Assembly: GCA_963732155.1 (NCBI GenBank)
Contig: CAVSYB010000015.1
Coordinates: forward strand, 372,001-436,000
Reading direction: 5' to 3'
Source: Roseiarcus sp963732155
GTDB taxonomy: Bacteria; Pseudomonadota; Alphaproteobacteria; Rhizobiales; Beijerinckiaceae
Length of the DNA: 64,000 nt
Shown here: positions 1-10,749 of the stretch, piece after piece
Numbering within the stretch: the stretch's first letter is position 1
Layout of the letters: every line of letters begins with the position of its first letter
Translations under genes and position numbers: made by a program
The notes under the pieces: generated by a model
Database searches by the model: none
The model's input: only the letters and a program-made list of their open reading frames with translations
What the model was told of the DNA's origin: nothing

Positions 1-720
1 GGCGTAGGCGTAGGTCGCAACGATCAGGTCGACGCGCGAGAACTGCGAGGGATCGGTGAACACGCCGTCGACGAAATGCACGGCGAGATAATTGGCGATC
101 ACCATTTTCTTGAACAGGCCGCCGAGGATCAGCAACAGATTCTCGCCGAGCGAAAAGTCCCCCGGCCGCGCCGGCCTCTGCAACTGCGGCAGGAATTCGT
201 GGGCGCGCACGATCGGTCCGGCGACCAGATGGGGAAAGAAGCTCTGATAGAGCAGCACGTCGAGCGGCGACCGCGACGCCGCCACCCGTCCGCGATAGAC
301 GTCGACGACATAGGAAATGGCGTGGAAGGTCAGGAACGAGATCGCGACCGGCAGCGTGACATTGACGTAGTCGAGGGGCAGGTCGAAGCCCAGCGCATGC
401 GCCAGATTGAGCAATTGCGCGACAAGGAAGTTGAGATATTTGAAATAGCCGAGGATCGCGAGATCGAGCGCGACGCACAGGGCGAGGATCAGGCCCCTGA
501 ACGGGCGCGCCGCCGCCGCGTCGAGATAGGCGCCGCCGAGAAACGAAATCGCGCCGCTGGCGAAGAGCAGGAACACGAAGCGCCAGTCCCACGCGGCGTA
601 AAAGGCGAGACTCAGCGCGAGGAGTACGATCTTCTTCAGCAGATTTTGTTGATTGAGGCTCCAAACGAGGGCGAATGATCCAAAGAAAAAAAGCGCAAAA
701 TCAATTGTAGGAAACAACAT
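1..720 (-). CDS. MBOAT-family membrane O-acyltransferase (AlgI/DltB-like), partial
   Basis: The minus strand is open from an ATG at 720 to the window edge, giving 240 N-terminal residues. The start MLFPTIDFALFF and the succession of hydrophobic segments are typical of the AlgI/DltB group of membrane-bound O-acyltransferases. The segment LVAGPIVRAHEFLPQL is the conserved family block that precedes the catalytic half; the active-site His lies beyond the window. These proteins move acyl groups (usually acetyl) across the inner membrane onto extracytoplasmic polysaccharides, handing them to SGNH-type partners. The start overlaps the stop of the upstream SGNH gene by 20 bases, so the genes are probably co-translated. 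Family assignment is firm; the substrate is unknown. Confidence 0.88.
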   Translation of the reverse strand, partial: MLFPTIDFALFFFGSFALVWSLNQQNLLKKIVLLALSLAFYAAWDWRFVFLLFASGAISFLGGAYLDAAAARPFRGLILALCVALDLAILGYFKYLNFLVAQLLNLAHALGFDLPLDYVNVTLPVAISFLTFHAISYVVDVYRGRVAASRSPLDVLLYQSFFPHLVAGPIVRAHEFLPQLQRPARPGDFSLGENLLLILGGLFKKMVIANYLAVHFVDGVFTDPSQFSRVDLIVATYAYA

Positions 721-2263
721 GCTTGAGACTCTGCCGCTCGTCGATCAGCGGAATCAGGAAATCGGCGAATTTGTCGGCGCTGACTTTATAGCCTTCGGCC
801 GTCATGTGGATGAAGTCGCGCGCCATCAGCGCCGGCGTCGCCGCCGCCCAGGTCTGCGCCCCGCAGGGCCCGGGCATCACCGACGACCAATCCCAGAACA
901 GCGCGCCGTTCTTCTCGGCGAGGCGGCGCTGCGTCTCGCGCACCTGAACCAGTTTCGGCGGCGTCTCGAAGCGGCAATGCGAACTTGACGCCGCGTCGGT
1001 TCGCGACGCCGGCGCCGGGCAGTCATGGCCGGGACCCGCGCAATTGCCGGGCAGGCGGGCCGCGTCCGGCGGTCCGATCATCACCAGGCGCGCGCTCGGC
1101 CGCAAAGACCGCAGCTTGTCGATGACGCTCTGATATTCGGCGGCGTAGGCGCCCATGTCGAGCGCGTCGTTGAAGCCTTCGTTGGTGCCGAACGCCAACA
1201 CGATGACGTCCGGCCCGAGGCGCCGCATGTCGTCGGAAAGATTGGCCATGTTCAGCCTTTGCAGGACCTGAACGGTGGCGCCGGGAAAGCCGAGGCTGAG
1301 ATAGGAGACGCCCTCGCCTTGCCGTTCGACATGAATGCCGGTGACGGTCACCGGCGCGTCGGAGGTCGAGCGAACCGCGATCTCGTGAATGCCGTGCGCG
1401 CCGGACCGCGACCACGGCGCCGACAGGATGGCGCGTTGATCGGCGGCGCCGTCGAGATTGATCTCGCCGGTCACCTCGCCATCGATCAGCACCTGCGCAT
1501 GGCCGCCGCCCGGCTGTTTCAGAAAGCCGACGTCGAGGCTGTCGAAGCCGACGGGGCCGCGCGCCGTCAAGGTGATCGCCGCGCCGGCGCGATGCGCGAC
1601 GGCGTTGAAGCCGGAGAGATAGAATCGCCGGAATTCCGACGACTTCTGCAACGCTTCGTAGTTCCAGCCGTCCGACGCCTCGTCCTTGAACAGCGCCGAG
1701 CGGACGCCGGGATGCGGGACGCCCGGCACGATGTAGCCCGCGCCGCCGTCGCCGAAGATCGCCTGCAGGCGCTCGCGCACGCGGCCGCTGAACAGGTCCG
1801 CGGCGGTGTGGCTGTCGCCGAGTTGCAGGATGGTGAGGCGGCGGCCCGATAAGGCGCCCGACCCGAGCGCGCCGCCGGCGCCAAGACCGTCGCCGCCCGT
1901 CTCGCGCGCGGCGAATGCGACCCCGGCGAAGGGCGAGGCGCTGGCGCGCCGCGGCCTGAAACTCTGCGGCGGCCCCAGACCGGCCTTCGAAACCAGCGAA
2001 GCGAAGGTCAGATTGGCGGCGAGCGCCAGGGCGCCTTCGTTCGCTCCCGGGCGAGCCGGCGCGGCGAAGGCGGTGATCAGCGGGGTCGCGGCCAGTTCGC
2101 GGCGGGCGTAGGTCTCGAGCTTCTGCGCCAGAATCGGGTCGGCGTTCGACGCCGCCGCCCATTTGCCGACGGCGCGCTCGAAGACCGACGTCGCCGGGGC
2201 GCCCGCGAATGTCGCGGCGGCCAGCAGGACGATCGCCCCGGTGATTAGCGCCTTCGGCTGCAC
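701..2263 (-). CDS. Secreted SGNH/GDSL-hydrolase-like protein (O-acylation partner)
   Basis: 520 residues. A hydrophobic N-terminal segment (about residues 5-22) looks like a signal peptide or anchor, so the protein should act in the periplasm. SGNH blocks are visible: GDSH with the nucleophile Ser near residue 151, FGTNE near 358-362, and a C-terminal DFIH that supplies the Asp/His pair. About 200 residues separate blocks I and III, so an extra domain is inserted, as in OafB/AlgX-like acetyltransferase partners. It is the last of three SGNH genes in a row and overlaps the MBOAT gene by 20 bases. The likely role is transfer or removal of O-acyl groups on a surface glycan; activity is inferred from context. 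Confidence 0.8.
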   Translation of the reverse strand: MQPKALITGAIVLLAAATFAGAPATSVFERAVGKWAAASNADPILAQKLETYARRELAATPLITAFAAPARPGANEGALALAANLTFASLVSKAGLGPPQSFRPRRASASPFAGVAFAARETGGDGLGAGGALGSGALSGRRLTILQLGDSHTAADLFSGRVRERLQAIFGDGGAGYIVPGVPHPGVRSALFKDEASDGWNYEALQKSSEFRRFYLSGFNAVAHRAGAAITLTARGPVGFDSLDVGFLKQPGGGHAQVLIDGEVTGEINLDGAADQRAILSAPWSRSGAHGIHEIAVRSTSDAPVTVTGIHVERQGEGVSYLSLGFPGATVQVLQRLNMANLSDDMRRLGPDVIVLAFGTNEGFNDALDMGAYAAEYQSVIDKLRSLRPSARLVMIGPPDAARLPGNCAGPGHDCPAPASRTDAASSSHCRFETPPKLVQVRETQRRLAEKNGALFWDWSSVMPGPCGAQTWAAATPALMARDFIHMTAEGYKVSADKFADFLIPLIDERQSLKHVVSYN

Positions 2264-2279
2264 CGACCTGCGTCCCCCT

Positions 2280-3074
2280 CTATTTCGAGCAATCGCTCAA
2301 AACGTCGCGTCCCCGAGACTTCAGAGTGTCGGCGATGCGAGGAAAAAAGTAGTCCATGACCGAATCATAGCCGTGCTGCGTGAAATGCACCCCATCGGCG
2401 GCGCGGAACTGAATCAGCTGGTTGTTGGCGTTGGGCAGATAGGGCTTGTACTCGTCGTCGCCGGGCCGCGAAGTCCACGGCTTTGCAAAGGTCGCAAGCG
2501 GCGAGGCGACTTTCGCCACCGCGTCGGAAAACAGCCGGTTCTTCTGCTTGGCGTCCGCGTCCTGCGCGGGGTCGAGCATCACGGGCAGGCCGAGCAGCAT
2601 TATCGACGCTCCGCTGGCGGTCGCCGCGCGAATGAGGGCTTCGGCGTTGGCCTGATACTGATGGTCGAACTCCGGCGTCCCATATTCGATCCTCGCCTTC
2701 AATTCATCGACGATCGCCTGCCGGTCGTTGATCCCGAACGAGCCGACGAACAGATCGGTCGCGTCATCCTTGGCCATCGCCTGCACTTCCCCCGGCCAGT
2801 CGAAGAGATCGCCCCGCGCCAACCCGGCGCCGTTCTTCGTCTTCCTGACCAGCTTCACCTTGTCGGCGAGGCATTTGTCCTTTCCGAGGCGCCGGAAAAA
2901 CGCTCCCCAGAGGCCGTCCGCCATCGAATCCCCGATGAACGCGATGCGGACGGGCGCGGTCGCCGCCGCCAGCGAAAAATCGACGGGAGTCGCGAGAAGC
3001 GCCGCAAGCCCGAGGCCAACCGCGCAAACCGTTCTCCTCGCCCATGACGATGGCGCTCCGACGTTCATTCGCAT
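2280..3074 (-). CDS. Secreted SGNH/GDSL-family protein
   Basis: About 264 residues from the ATG at 3074; a TTG at 3080 and an ATG at 3068 are alternatives and no strong ribosome-binding site decides. An N-terminal hydrophobic stretch (roughly 15-30) suggests export. SGNH motifs are GDSM with the nucleophile Ser near residue 50, FGIND near 118, and DGVHFT near 230 with the catalytic Asp-x-x-His spacing. It resembles the DUF459-type SGNH proteins of Rhizobiales. It sits 16 bases upstream of the next SGNH gene and 19 bases downstream of the previous one, so it is almost certainly in the same transcription unit as the MBOAT. Substrate unknown. Confidence 0.78.
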   Translation of the reverse strand: MRMNVGAPSSWARRTVCAVGLGLAALLATPVDFSLAAATAPVRIAFIGDSMADGLWGAFFRRLGKDKCLADKVKLVRKTKNGAGLARGDLFDWPGEVQAMAKDDATDLFVGSFGINDRQAIVDELKARIEYGTPEFDHQYQANAEALIRAATASGASIMLLGLPVMLDPAQDADAKQKNRLFSDAVAKVASPLATFAKPWTSRPGDDEYKPYLPNANNQLIQFRAADGVHFTQHGYDSVMDYFFPRIADTLKSRGRDVLSDCSK

Positions 3075-3093
3075 CCCCAATGCGCATCGACCC

Positions 3094-3786
3094 TCACTTG
3101 GCCTCCGGCGCGGCGCCCGGCTTGGCGGGCGGCGCGACGGAGACGTGCGGCTTTCTCTTCTTGTGCCGCTTCGGAGCGGGCTTCTTCCGGTGGTTGTCCT
3201 TCGGCGAAGCGAGATCTTCGTTGGCCGCCAGTTGAACGACGGGAAGGCCCGCCTTCGCCGCGGCCGCCTTGGCTTCTTGCCACATTAGCGTGTAGCCGGC
3301 CATATTGAAATGCACCCCCTCCCTGCCGCGCAGGGAGGGATTTTCGCAAAGCTGGGAGAAGTGCATCGGGACATAGACGACGCCCGTGCCTTTCAATTGC
3401 CCCTGCAGGGCGGCGTCCAGCTTTTCAGAGTAGCTGTTCCAGGATTTTCTGACGCAGGGCGGCCCAAGCCAGACCAGCTTGATGTTGCGCGCCGCGGCGG
3501 CGGCGAGGATGTCCTGCACCGGCTTCCTCACCTCGACCGCGCCGCCGACCGCGTCGTTGGTGCCAAGGCTCATGAAGGCGGTGGTGCCGGGCGGCAGTTG
3601 CCGAATCTGCCCGAGGATCGCCGGCCCATGGATGGCGATGCTGTTCTTGGCGTAGGCGAATCGCGACTTCGCCGCCCAGTTGACGCCGACGCCGAGGCTG
3701 TCGCCGATGACGGCGTAGTCGGCCGTCGCGGCGGCCGGCAGGGCGCAAACGAGCGCGGCGCCGAAGGCGAGACTGCGAAACGACAT
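3094..3786 (-). CDS. Small secreted SGNH/GDSL-family protein with basic C-tail
   Basis: 230 residues from the ATG at 3786 (a GTG nine bases upstream is possible). The N-terminus MSFRSLAFGAALVCALPAAA is a good Sec signal peptide. SGNH motifs follow directly: VIGDSLG, LGTND, and REGVHF near the C-terminal end of the domain. The last 35 residues are a Lys/Arg/His/Pro-rich tail (KKPAPKRHKKRKPH) that could bind an acidic polysaccharide or the cell wall; this is inference. It is the first gene of the leftward SGNH-SGNH-SGNH-MBOAT unit. A GDSL lipase/esterase-like fold is secure; the reaction is not known. Confidence 0.78.
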   Translation of the reverse strand: MSFRSLAFGAALVCALPAAATADYAVIGDSLGVGVNWAAKSRFAYAKNSIAIHGPAILGQIRQLPPGTTAFMSLGTNDAVGGAVEVRKPVQDILAAAAARNIKLVWLGPPCVRKSWNSYSEKLDAALQGQLKGTGVVYVPMHFSQLCENPSLRGREGVHFNMAGYTLMWQEAKAAAAKAGLPVVQLAANEDLASPKDNHRKKPAPKRHKKRKPHVSVAPPAKPGAAPEAK

Positions 3787-4055
3787 GAACGGCACCCAAC
3801 GAATTTGCGACGGGTTGAAGGTAAGGCTTGTATGGTTAATAGCTCGCTAAGGGCCGCGCCGCTCACGCATTCAACGCCTCGCTATCGAACAGGACGAAGG
3901 TCTCCGCGCCGGGCCGGTCGACCGGGACATTGGCCGAGTGGATCAGCCGCCGCGCAAGGCGAAGACGCCCTTCTTACACGTCGGAAATTTTCCCTGAGGT
4001 CAGGCTTCGCCCGCCGACCGCCGTTTTGCGAGACGGCTCGGCGCGAAAAGGGGCG
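3787..4055 (-). other. Intergenic gap with a short startless minus-strand frame
   Basis: About 270 bases between the SGNH unit and clpB. On the minus strand 3973-3863 is open for 36 codons and ends in a normal-looking peptide tail (ETFVLFDSEALNA), but it has no start codon and is bounded upstream by an in-frame stop. It may be the decayed 3' end of a lost gene or chance. Nothing else was recognised. Confidence 0.3.
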
Positions 4056-6722
<2,667 letters not shown>

Positions 6723-7054
6723 TTGGTTCGTTCTCCTGGAGGCTCCGGCCGCGCCCCGAAGCGACGGCGGCCGGACCAAACGATCAATGACGTGCCGCCA
6801 AGCGCGGCCTGCGGCTTATTTAGGCGCCGCATCGACCGGCGGAAGGGGCAAGCCGGGCATTTTCCCCGGATGCGCCGCCCCCGCTCGATGCGCCCGCCGC
6901 GCCTTCATCTAGCGCTTTGACCGAACCCGGCATTGATCTATGTCGGGAACCGGCGATCGGTCGGCAGGGCCGGCGCGCCAATCCACAGAAACCCATCGCA
7001 GAATTAGCGCCGGCCGTTTTCGCGCCAAGGGAGCAGAACCCGTCGGCGACCCCT
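6723..7054. other. Intergenic region upstream of clpB
   Basis: 332 bases between the proline-racemase-family gene and clpB, both leftward, so it should hold the clpB promoter. The clpB ribosome-binding site lies close to 6733. I looked on the minus strand for an alphaproteobacterial heat-shock promoter (CTTG, about 17 bases, CYTATNT): a CTTG and a CCTAAATA occur near 6790-6855, but their spacing is too long. No gene was seen. Confidence 0.4.
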
Positions 7055-8086
7055 CTATCTCCATTGCGGCCACGTGTCGCTGAGCCGATAGCCGGCCGGC
7101 CAGGGGTCGGCGGGATCGACCATGTGCTGATGCGTTCCGGTGATCCACGCGCGGCCGGACACGACGGGGACGATCGCCGGTCGGCCGGCGATCGTCGCTT
7201 CGGCGGCGATCCGGCAATCGAACTCGGACCCGATGATCGAGCGCGCGCGATAGCGGTCGCCGACCTTCATGCGGCCCCTCGCGCGCAGCGTCGCCATCCG
7301 CGCCGAGCAGCCGGTGCCGGTCGGCGAGCGGTCGATCTTGCCGGGCCGCACCACCACCGCGTTGGGGCCGGTGACGACGCCGTCCTCCTCGACCAGCGGG
7401 CCGGCGAACTGGCAGAACGAGATGTGGCTCCATTCCGCATTGTCGGGATGCACGAAGCCCAATTGCTCGTTCGCCGCGGCGGTGATTCTCATGCCGGCTT
7501 CGGCGAGGTCGCGCGCCTCGTCCGGCCGGATCGCAAAGCCGAGGCTCGCGGCGTCGACGATGACGAAACTGTCGCCGCCATAGGCGATGTCGGCGTTGAG
7601 CGCGCCGAAACCCTTGACCTCGAGCGGGGCGTCGAGCCGGTCGGCGAACGAGGGCACGTTTTGCACGCTGATTCGCTCGGCCTTGCCGCGCCGACAATCC
7701 GCGACGACCTCGATCAGCCCGCCCGGCGCCTCCGGCGTCAGACGCGTTTGCGGCTCCTGCATCGGCGCGATGTCGCTATCGAGGAGGACGTTCGCCACGC
7801 AGATTGCATTGGAGCCCGACATCGGCGGCGTATCCTCGGGCTCCATGACGATGAAGCCGGCGAACGCGCCGGGCCGTTTCGTCGGCACGAGCAGATTGAC
7901 GTGCCGGAACACCCCGCCGCGCGGCTCGTTCAACAGGAAATTCCGCAACGTCTCATCCCGCGCGATGAAGCGGGACTGCTCCCACAGCGTCTCGCCCGGC
8001 GGCGGCGCGACGCCCCCGACGATGACGTCGCCGACCTCGCCCTCGGCGTGGCAGGAAACGACATGGATGACTGTGGTGGACCGCAT
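7055..8086 (-). CDS. Proline racemase-family enzyme (hydroxyproline dehydratase/epimerase type)
   Basis: 343 residues, the normal length for PrdF/4HypE/T3HypD-type enzymes, which use two opposed active-site residues to invert or dehydrate proline or hydroxyproline in the cytoplasm. The second site is intact: SPTGTGCSAR, with Cys near residue 260. The first site, usually Cys in MCGHGT, reads PPMSGSN, so Ser90 replaces it. Family knowledge links Ser or Thr at this position with trans-3-hydroxy-L-proline dehydratases and with some Ser/Cys epimerases, whereas Cys/Cys is the proline racemase state. I therefore do not call it a proline racemase. No other hydroxyproline catabolic genes flank it. Confidence 0.82.
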   Translation of the reverse strand: MRSTTVIHVVSCHAEGEVGDVIVGGVAPPPGETLWEQSRFIARDETLRNFLLNEPRGGVFRHVNLLVPTKRPGAFAGFIVMEPEDTPPMSGSNAICVANVLLDSDIAPMQEPQTRLTPEAPGGLIEVVADCRRGKAERISVQNVPSFADRLDAPLEVKGFGALNADIAYGGDSFVIVDAASLGFAIRPDEARDLAEAGMRITAAANEQLGFVHPDNAEWSHISFCQFAGPLVEEDGVVTGPNAVVVRPGKIDRSPTGTGCSARMATLRARGRMKVGDRYRARSIIGSEFDCRIAAEATIAGRPAIVPVVSGRAWITGTHQHMVDPADPWPAGYRLSDTWPQWR

Positions 8087-8227
8087 GGCGGGGCTCGGGC
8101 GGCGGTGAGGGTGTGGACATTAATGCCACGGCGAGACGCGGTCACTGCGCTTGTCGCCAATTCTTGACCTTGATCGGGCGGCGTGGGACGGGTTGGCGCA
8201 ACGACGCCGGGGGCGGCAGGCGGCGCC

Positions 8228-8474
8228 ATGAAAACCACGCGATATTTCGATGACCAGGTCATCCGAAAGCGGCCGTACATCAAGCGTGCGTGGTGCGAAG
8301 CGGCGCTCGCCGGACCAGTTCACCGCGACGCGCAGTCTGACGGGCGTGTTCGCCATTGGCTGCTAATTTCTGATACGCCGGACGGGAAACCGCGTATGTT
8401 GCGGGTGGGTCACCCTGTCTGACGGCGAAACGGTCCACAACGCGTTCTTTGATCGCGACTTTCCTAAGAGATGA
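8228..8474 (+). pseudogene. Small DUF4258/BrnT-like protein (putative toxin), frameshifted
   Basis: Reading starts at ATG 8228 (MKTTRYFDDQVIRKRPYI). It resembles small DUF4258-like proteins with a predicted RelE/BrnT-type fold that are usually about 80 residues. After KPRMLRV the frame breaks at 8405-8411: one extra G in the run gggtgggt sends it to a stop at 8420-8422. Removing one base restores VTLSDGETVHNAFFDRDFPKR and the stop at 8472-8474. The continuation matches what the family needs, so this is a damaged gene or a sequencing indel. It is followed 3 bases later by a DUF2283 gene, a common partner, so the two probably form a toxin-antitoxin-like pair. Confidence 0.6.
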
Positions 8475-8477
8475 GCG

Positions 8478-8693
8478 GTGAAACTACATTACTATTCCGA
8501 GACCGACAGCCTTTACATCGAACTTTCCGGCCGGCCCGGTGTCGAAACGCGCGAGATCGCCGAAGGCCTGGTCGCCGATATTGATGCGCAAGGCGCGGTT
8601 GTCGGCTTCGACATTGACGGCGCATCGAAGAAACTGGACCTGACGACGCTGGAGACGATCGCGCTACCCGTCAAAACCACGCGGGCCGCCTGA
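8478..8693 (+). CDS. DUF2283 family protein
   Basis: 71 residues from a GTG start three bases after the stop of the preceding gene. The sequence KLHYYSETDSLYIELS, then EGLVADIDAQGAVVGFDIDGAS, is the characteristic DUF2283 pattern: a short beta-rich domain with an acidic loop. Members commonly sit directly downstream of DUF4258-type small proteins, and the pair is suspected to be a toxin-antitoxin module with DUF2283 as antitoxin. That role is inference. The reading frame is intact, unlike its partner. Confidence 0.75.
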   Translation: MKLHYYSETDSLYIELSGRPGVETREIAEGLVADIDAQGAVVGFDIDGASKKLDLTTLETIALPVKTTRAA

Positions 8694-8860
8694 CGGGCGG
8701 TTGTGATGCGATCGGCTGCTTGATCGGGAGAGTCGGGTGGCCCGGAGGACCCCGCGCCGCCGGACTGGGCTCCCCTCTTTTCTCTTGCGCGCGTTGGGCT
8801 TACATAGCGCCCCAACGCAATTCCGCCCCCCTCATGCGCCGCTCGGCGCCGGAGCCGTAA

Positions 8861-10267
8861 ATGCCCAAGGCCCGCACGCTCTACGACAAGATCTGGGACG
8901 ACCATGTGATCGAGACGCGATCCGAGGGCACGACCCTTCTCTATATCGATCGCCACCTCATCCACGAGGTGACCAGCCCGCAGGCGTTCGAGGGCCTGCG
9001 CCTGCACGGGCGCCGGGTGCGCGCGCCCGAAAAGACGCTCGCCGTCGTCGACCACAACATCCAGACCACCGACCGCTCGGGCGGCATCGAGGATCCCGAA
9101 AGCCGCCTGCAGGTCGAGCAGCTCGCGGACAATGCGCGCGAATTCGGCATTGAATATTATGATGAATTCGACCGCCGCCAGGGGGTCGTGCACATTATCG
9201 GGCCGGAGCAGGGCTTCACGCTGCCGGGCACGACGATCGTCTGCGGCGACAGCCACACCTCGACGCACGGCGCCTTCGGCGCCCTCGCGCACGGCATCGG
9301 CACGTCGGAAGTCGAACATGTGCTGGCGACCCAGACGCTGATCCAGACCAAGGCCAAGAACATGCGCGTGACGGTCGACGGCGCGCTGCGCGACGGCGTC
9401 ACCGCCAAGGACATCATTCTGGCGATCATCGGCGAGATCGGCACGGCGGGCGGCACCCACCACGTCATCGAATACGCCGGCGAGGCGATCCGCGCGCTTT
9501 CGATGGAAGGGCGGATGACGGTCTGCAACATGTCGATCGAGGGGGGCGCGCGGGCGGGGATGGTCGCGCCGGACGAGAAGACCTTCGCCTATCTGAAAGA
9601 CCGCCCCAAATCGCCCAAGGGCGCGTTGTGGGACCAGGCGGTCGCCTATTGGTCGCGGCTCGCCACCGACGAGGGCGCGCATTTCGATTCCGAAGTGCGC
9701 CTCGACGCCGGCCGCCTGCCGCCGATCGTCTCGTGGGGCACCAGCCCGCAGGACGTCGTTTCGGTCAGCGGCGTGGTGCCGCGCGTCGAGGACGGCGCGA
9801 GCGAGCACAAGCGCGCCTCGATCAAGCGGTCGCTAGACTATATGGGCCTCAGCGGCGGCGAGAGGATCACCGACATCGCGATCGACCGGGTGTTCCTCGG
9901 CTCCTGCACCAACGGGCGCATCGAGGACTTGCGCGCGGCGGCGCGGATCGTCGAGGGCCGCAAGGTCGCCGACCGCGTCAAGGCGATGGTGGTGCCCGGC
10001 TCCGGTCTGGTGAAAGCCCAGGCCGAGCAGGAAGGGCTCGATGCGATCTTCAAGGCGGCGGGCTTCGAATGGCGCGAGCCCGGCTGCTCGATGTGCCTCG
10101 CCATGAACCCCGACAAGCTTGCGCCCGGCGAGCGCTGCGCCTCGACGTCGAACCGCAATTTCGAAGGCCGCCAGGGCCACAAGGGCCGCACCCATCTGGT
10201 GTCGCCGGCGATGGCGGCGGCGGCGGCGATCGCCGGGCGGTTCGTGGATGTGCGGGAGTGGCGGTGA
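8861..10267 (+). CDS. leuC: 3-isopropylmalate dehydratase large subunit
   Basis: 468 residues, the standard LeuC length. Together with LeuD it isomerises 2-isopropylmalate to 3-isopropylmalate in leucine synthesis. The [4Fe-4S] ligands are visible: Cys in GSCTNGRIEDL and the pair in PGCSMC. The N-terminal DHNIQTTDRSG and GDSHTSTHGAFGALA blocks are canonical. GGAG lies about 9 bases before the ATG. leuD is not in this window, so the subunits are encoded at separate places. Confidence 0.97.
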   Translation: MPKARTLYDKIWDDHVIETRSEGTTLLYIDRHLIHEVTSPQAFEGLRLHGRRVRAPEKTLAVVDHNIQTTDRSGGIEDPESRLQVEQLADNAREFGIEYYDEFDRRQGVVHIIGPEQGFTLPGTTIVCGDSHTSTHGAFGALAHGIGTSEVEHVLATQTLIQTKAKNMRVTVDGALRDGVTAKDIILAIIGEIGTAGGTHHVIEYAGEAIRALSMEGRMTVCNMSIEGGARAGMVAPDEKTFAYLKDRPKSPKGALWDQAVAYWSRLATDEGAHFDSEVRLDAGRLPPIVSWGTSPQDVVSVSGVVPRVEDGASEHKRASIKRSLDYMGLSGGERITDIAIDRVFLGSCTNGRIEDLRAAARIVEGRKVADRVKAMVVPGSGLVKAQAEQEGLDAIFKAAGFEWREPGCSMCLAMNPDKLAPGERCASTSNRNFEGRQGHKGRTHLVSPAMAAAAAIAGRFVDVREWR

Positions 10268-10331
10268 CGCGCGGGCGTCTTCTTGCGGGCTGCGCGGCGC
10301 CGGCGTGTCCGTTCGCCGCCCCGCGAATGCT

Positions 10332-10745
10332 GTGAAAATCGGCGCCCTGTTCATCGACGAGAGCCAGATTGCCGAGAGTTTCGTTCGCGCCTCGGGGCCC
10401 GGCGGCCAGAACGTCAACAAGGTCTCTACCGCCGTCGAACTGCGCTTCGACGCGCGCCGCGCCTCGCTGCCCGGCGACATCGCCGCGCGTCTCGCGCGCC
10501 TTGCGGGCTCGCGGATGACCCATGACGGCGTGATCGTCATTTTCGCGCAGCGCTTCTCCAGCCAGCCGCGCAACCGCGAGGACGCGCGCGAACGCCTCGC
10601 CGCGCTGCTGCTCAAGGCGCAGGAGGCGCCCCGGCCGCGCCGGCCGACGCGGCCGACGCTCGCCTCGAAAACGCGGCGGCTGGAGGCCAAGGGGCGACGC
10701 GGCGCGGTCAAGGCGTTGAGGAAGAGCGGGCCAGAGGGGGAGTAG
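10332..10745 (+). CDS. arfB: Alternative ribosome-rescue factor ArfB (YaeJ), peptidyl-tRNA hydrolase
   Basis: 137 residues from a GTG at 10332. The upstream in-frame extension overlaps leuC and looks non-coding. The RF-type catalytic loop is present: RASGPGGQNVNKVST, with GGQ near residue 24. There is no stop-codon recognition domain. The C-terminal third is a Lys/Arg-rich tail (about residues 95-137) of the kind that lies in the empty mRNA channel of stalled ribosomes. It releases nascent chains from ribosomes lacking a stop codon. A decayed second copy of its 3' end lies beyond the next gene (12209-12366). Confidence 0.93.
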   Translation: MKIGALFIDESQIAESFVRASGPGGQNVNKVSTAVELRFDARRASLPGDIAARLARLAGSRMTHDGVIVIFAQRFSSQPRNREDARERLAALLLKAQEAPRPRRPTRPTLASKTRRLEAKGRRGAVKALRKSGPEGE

Positions 10746-10749
10746 GCCG

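Noticed and set aside
6781..6960. Heat-shock (sigma-32) promoter for clpB
   Set aside because: CTTG and CCTAAATA elements are present but about 24 bases apart, too far for a functional pair.
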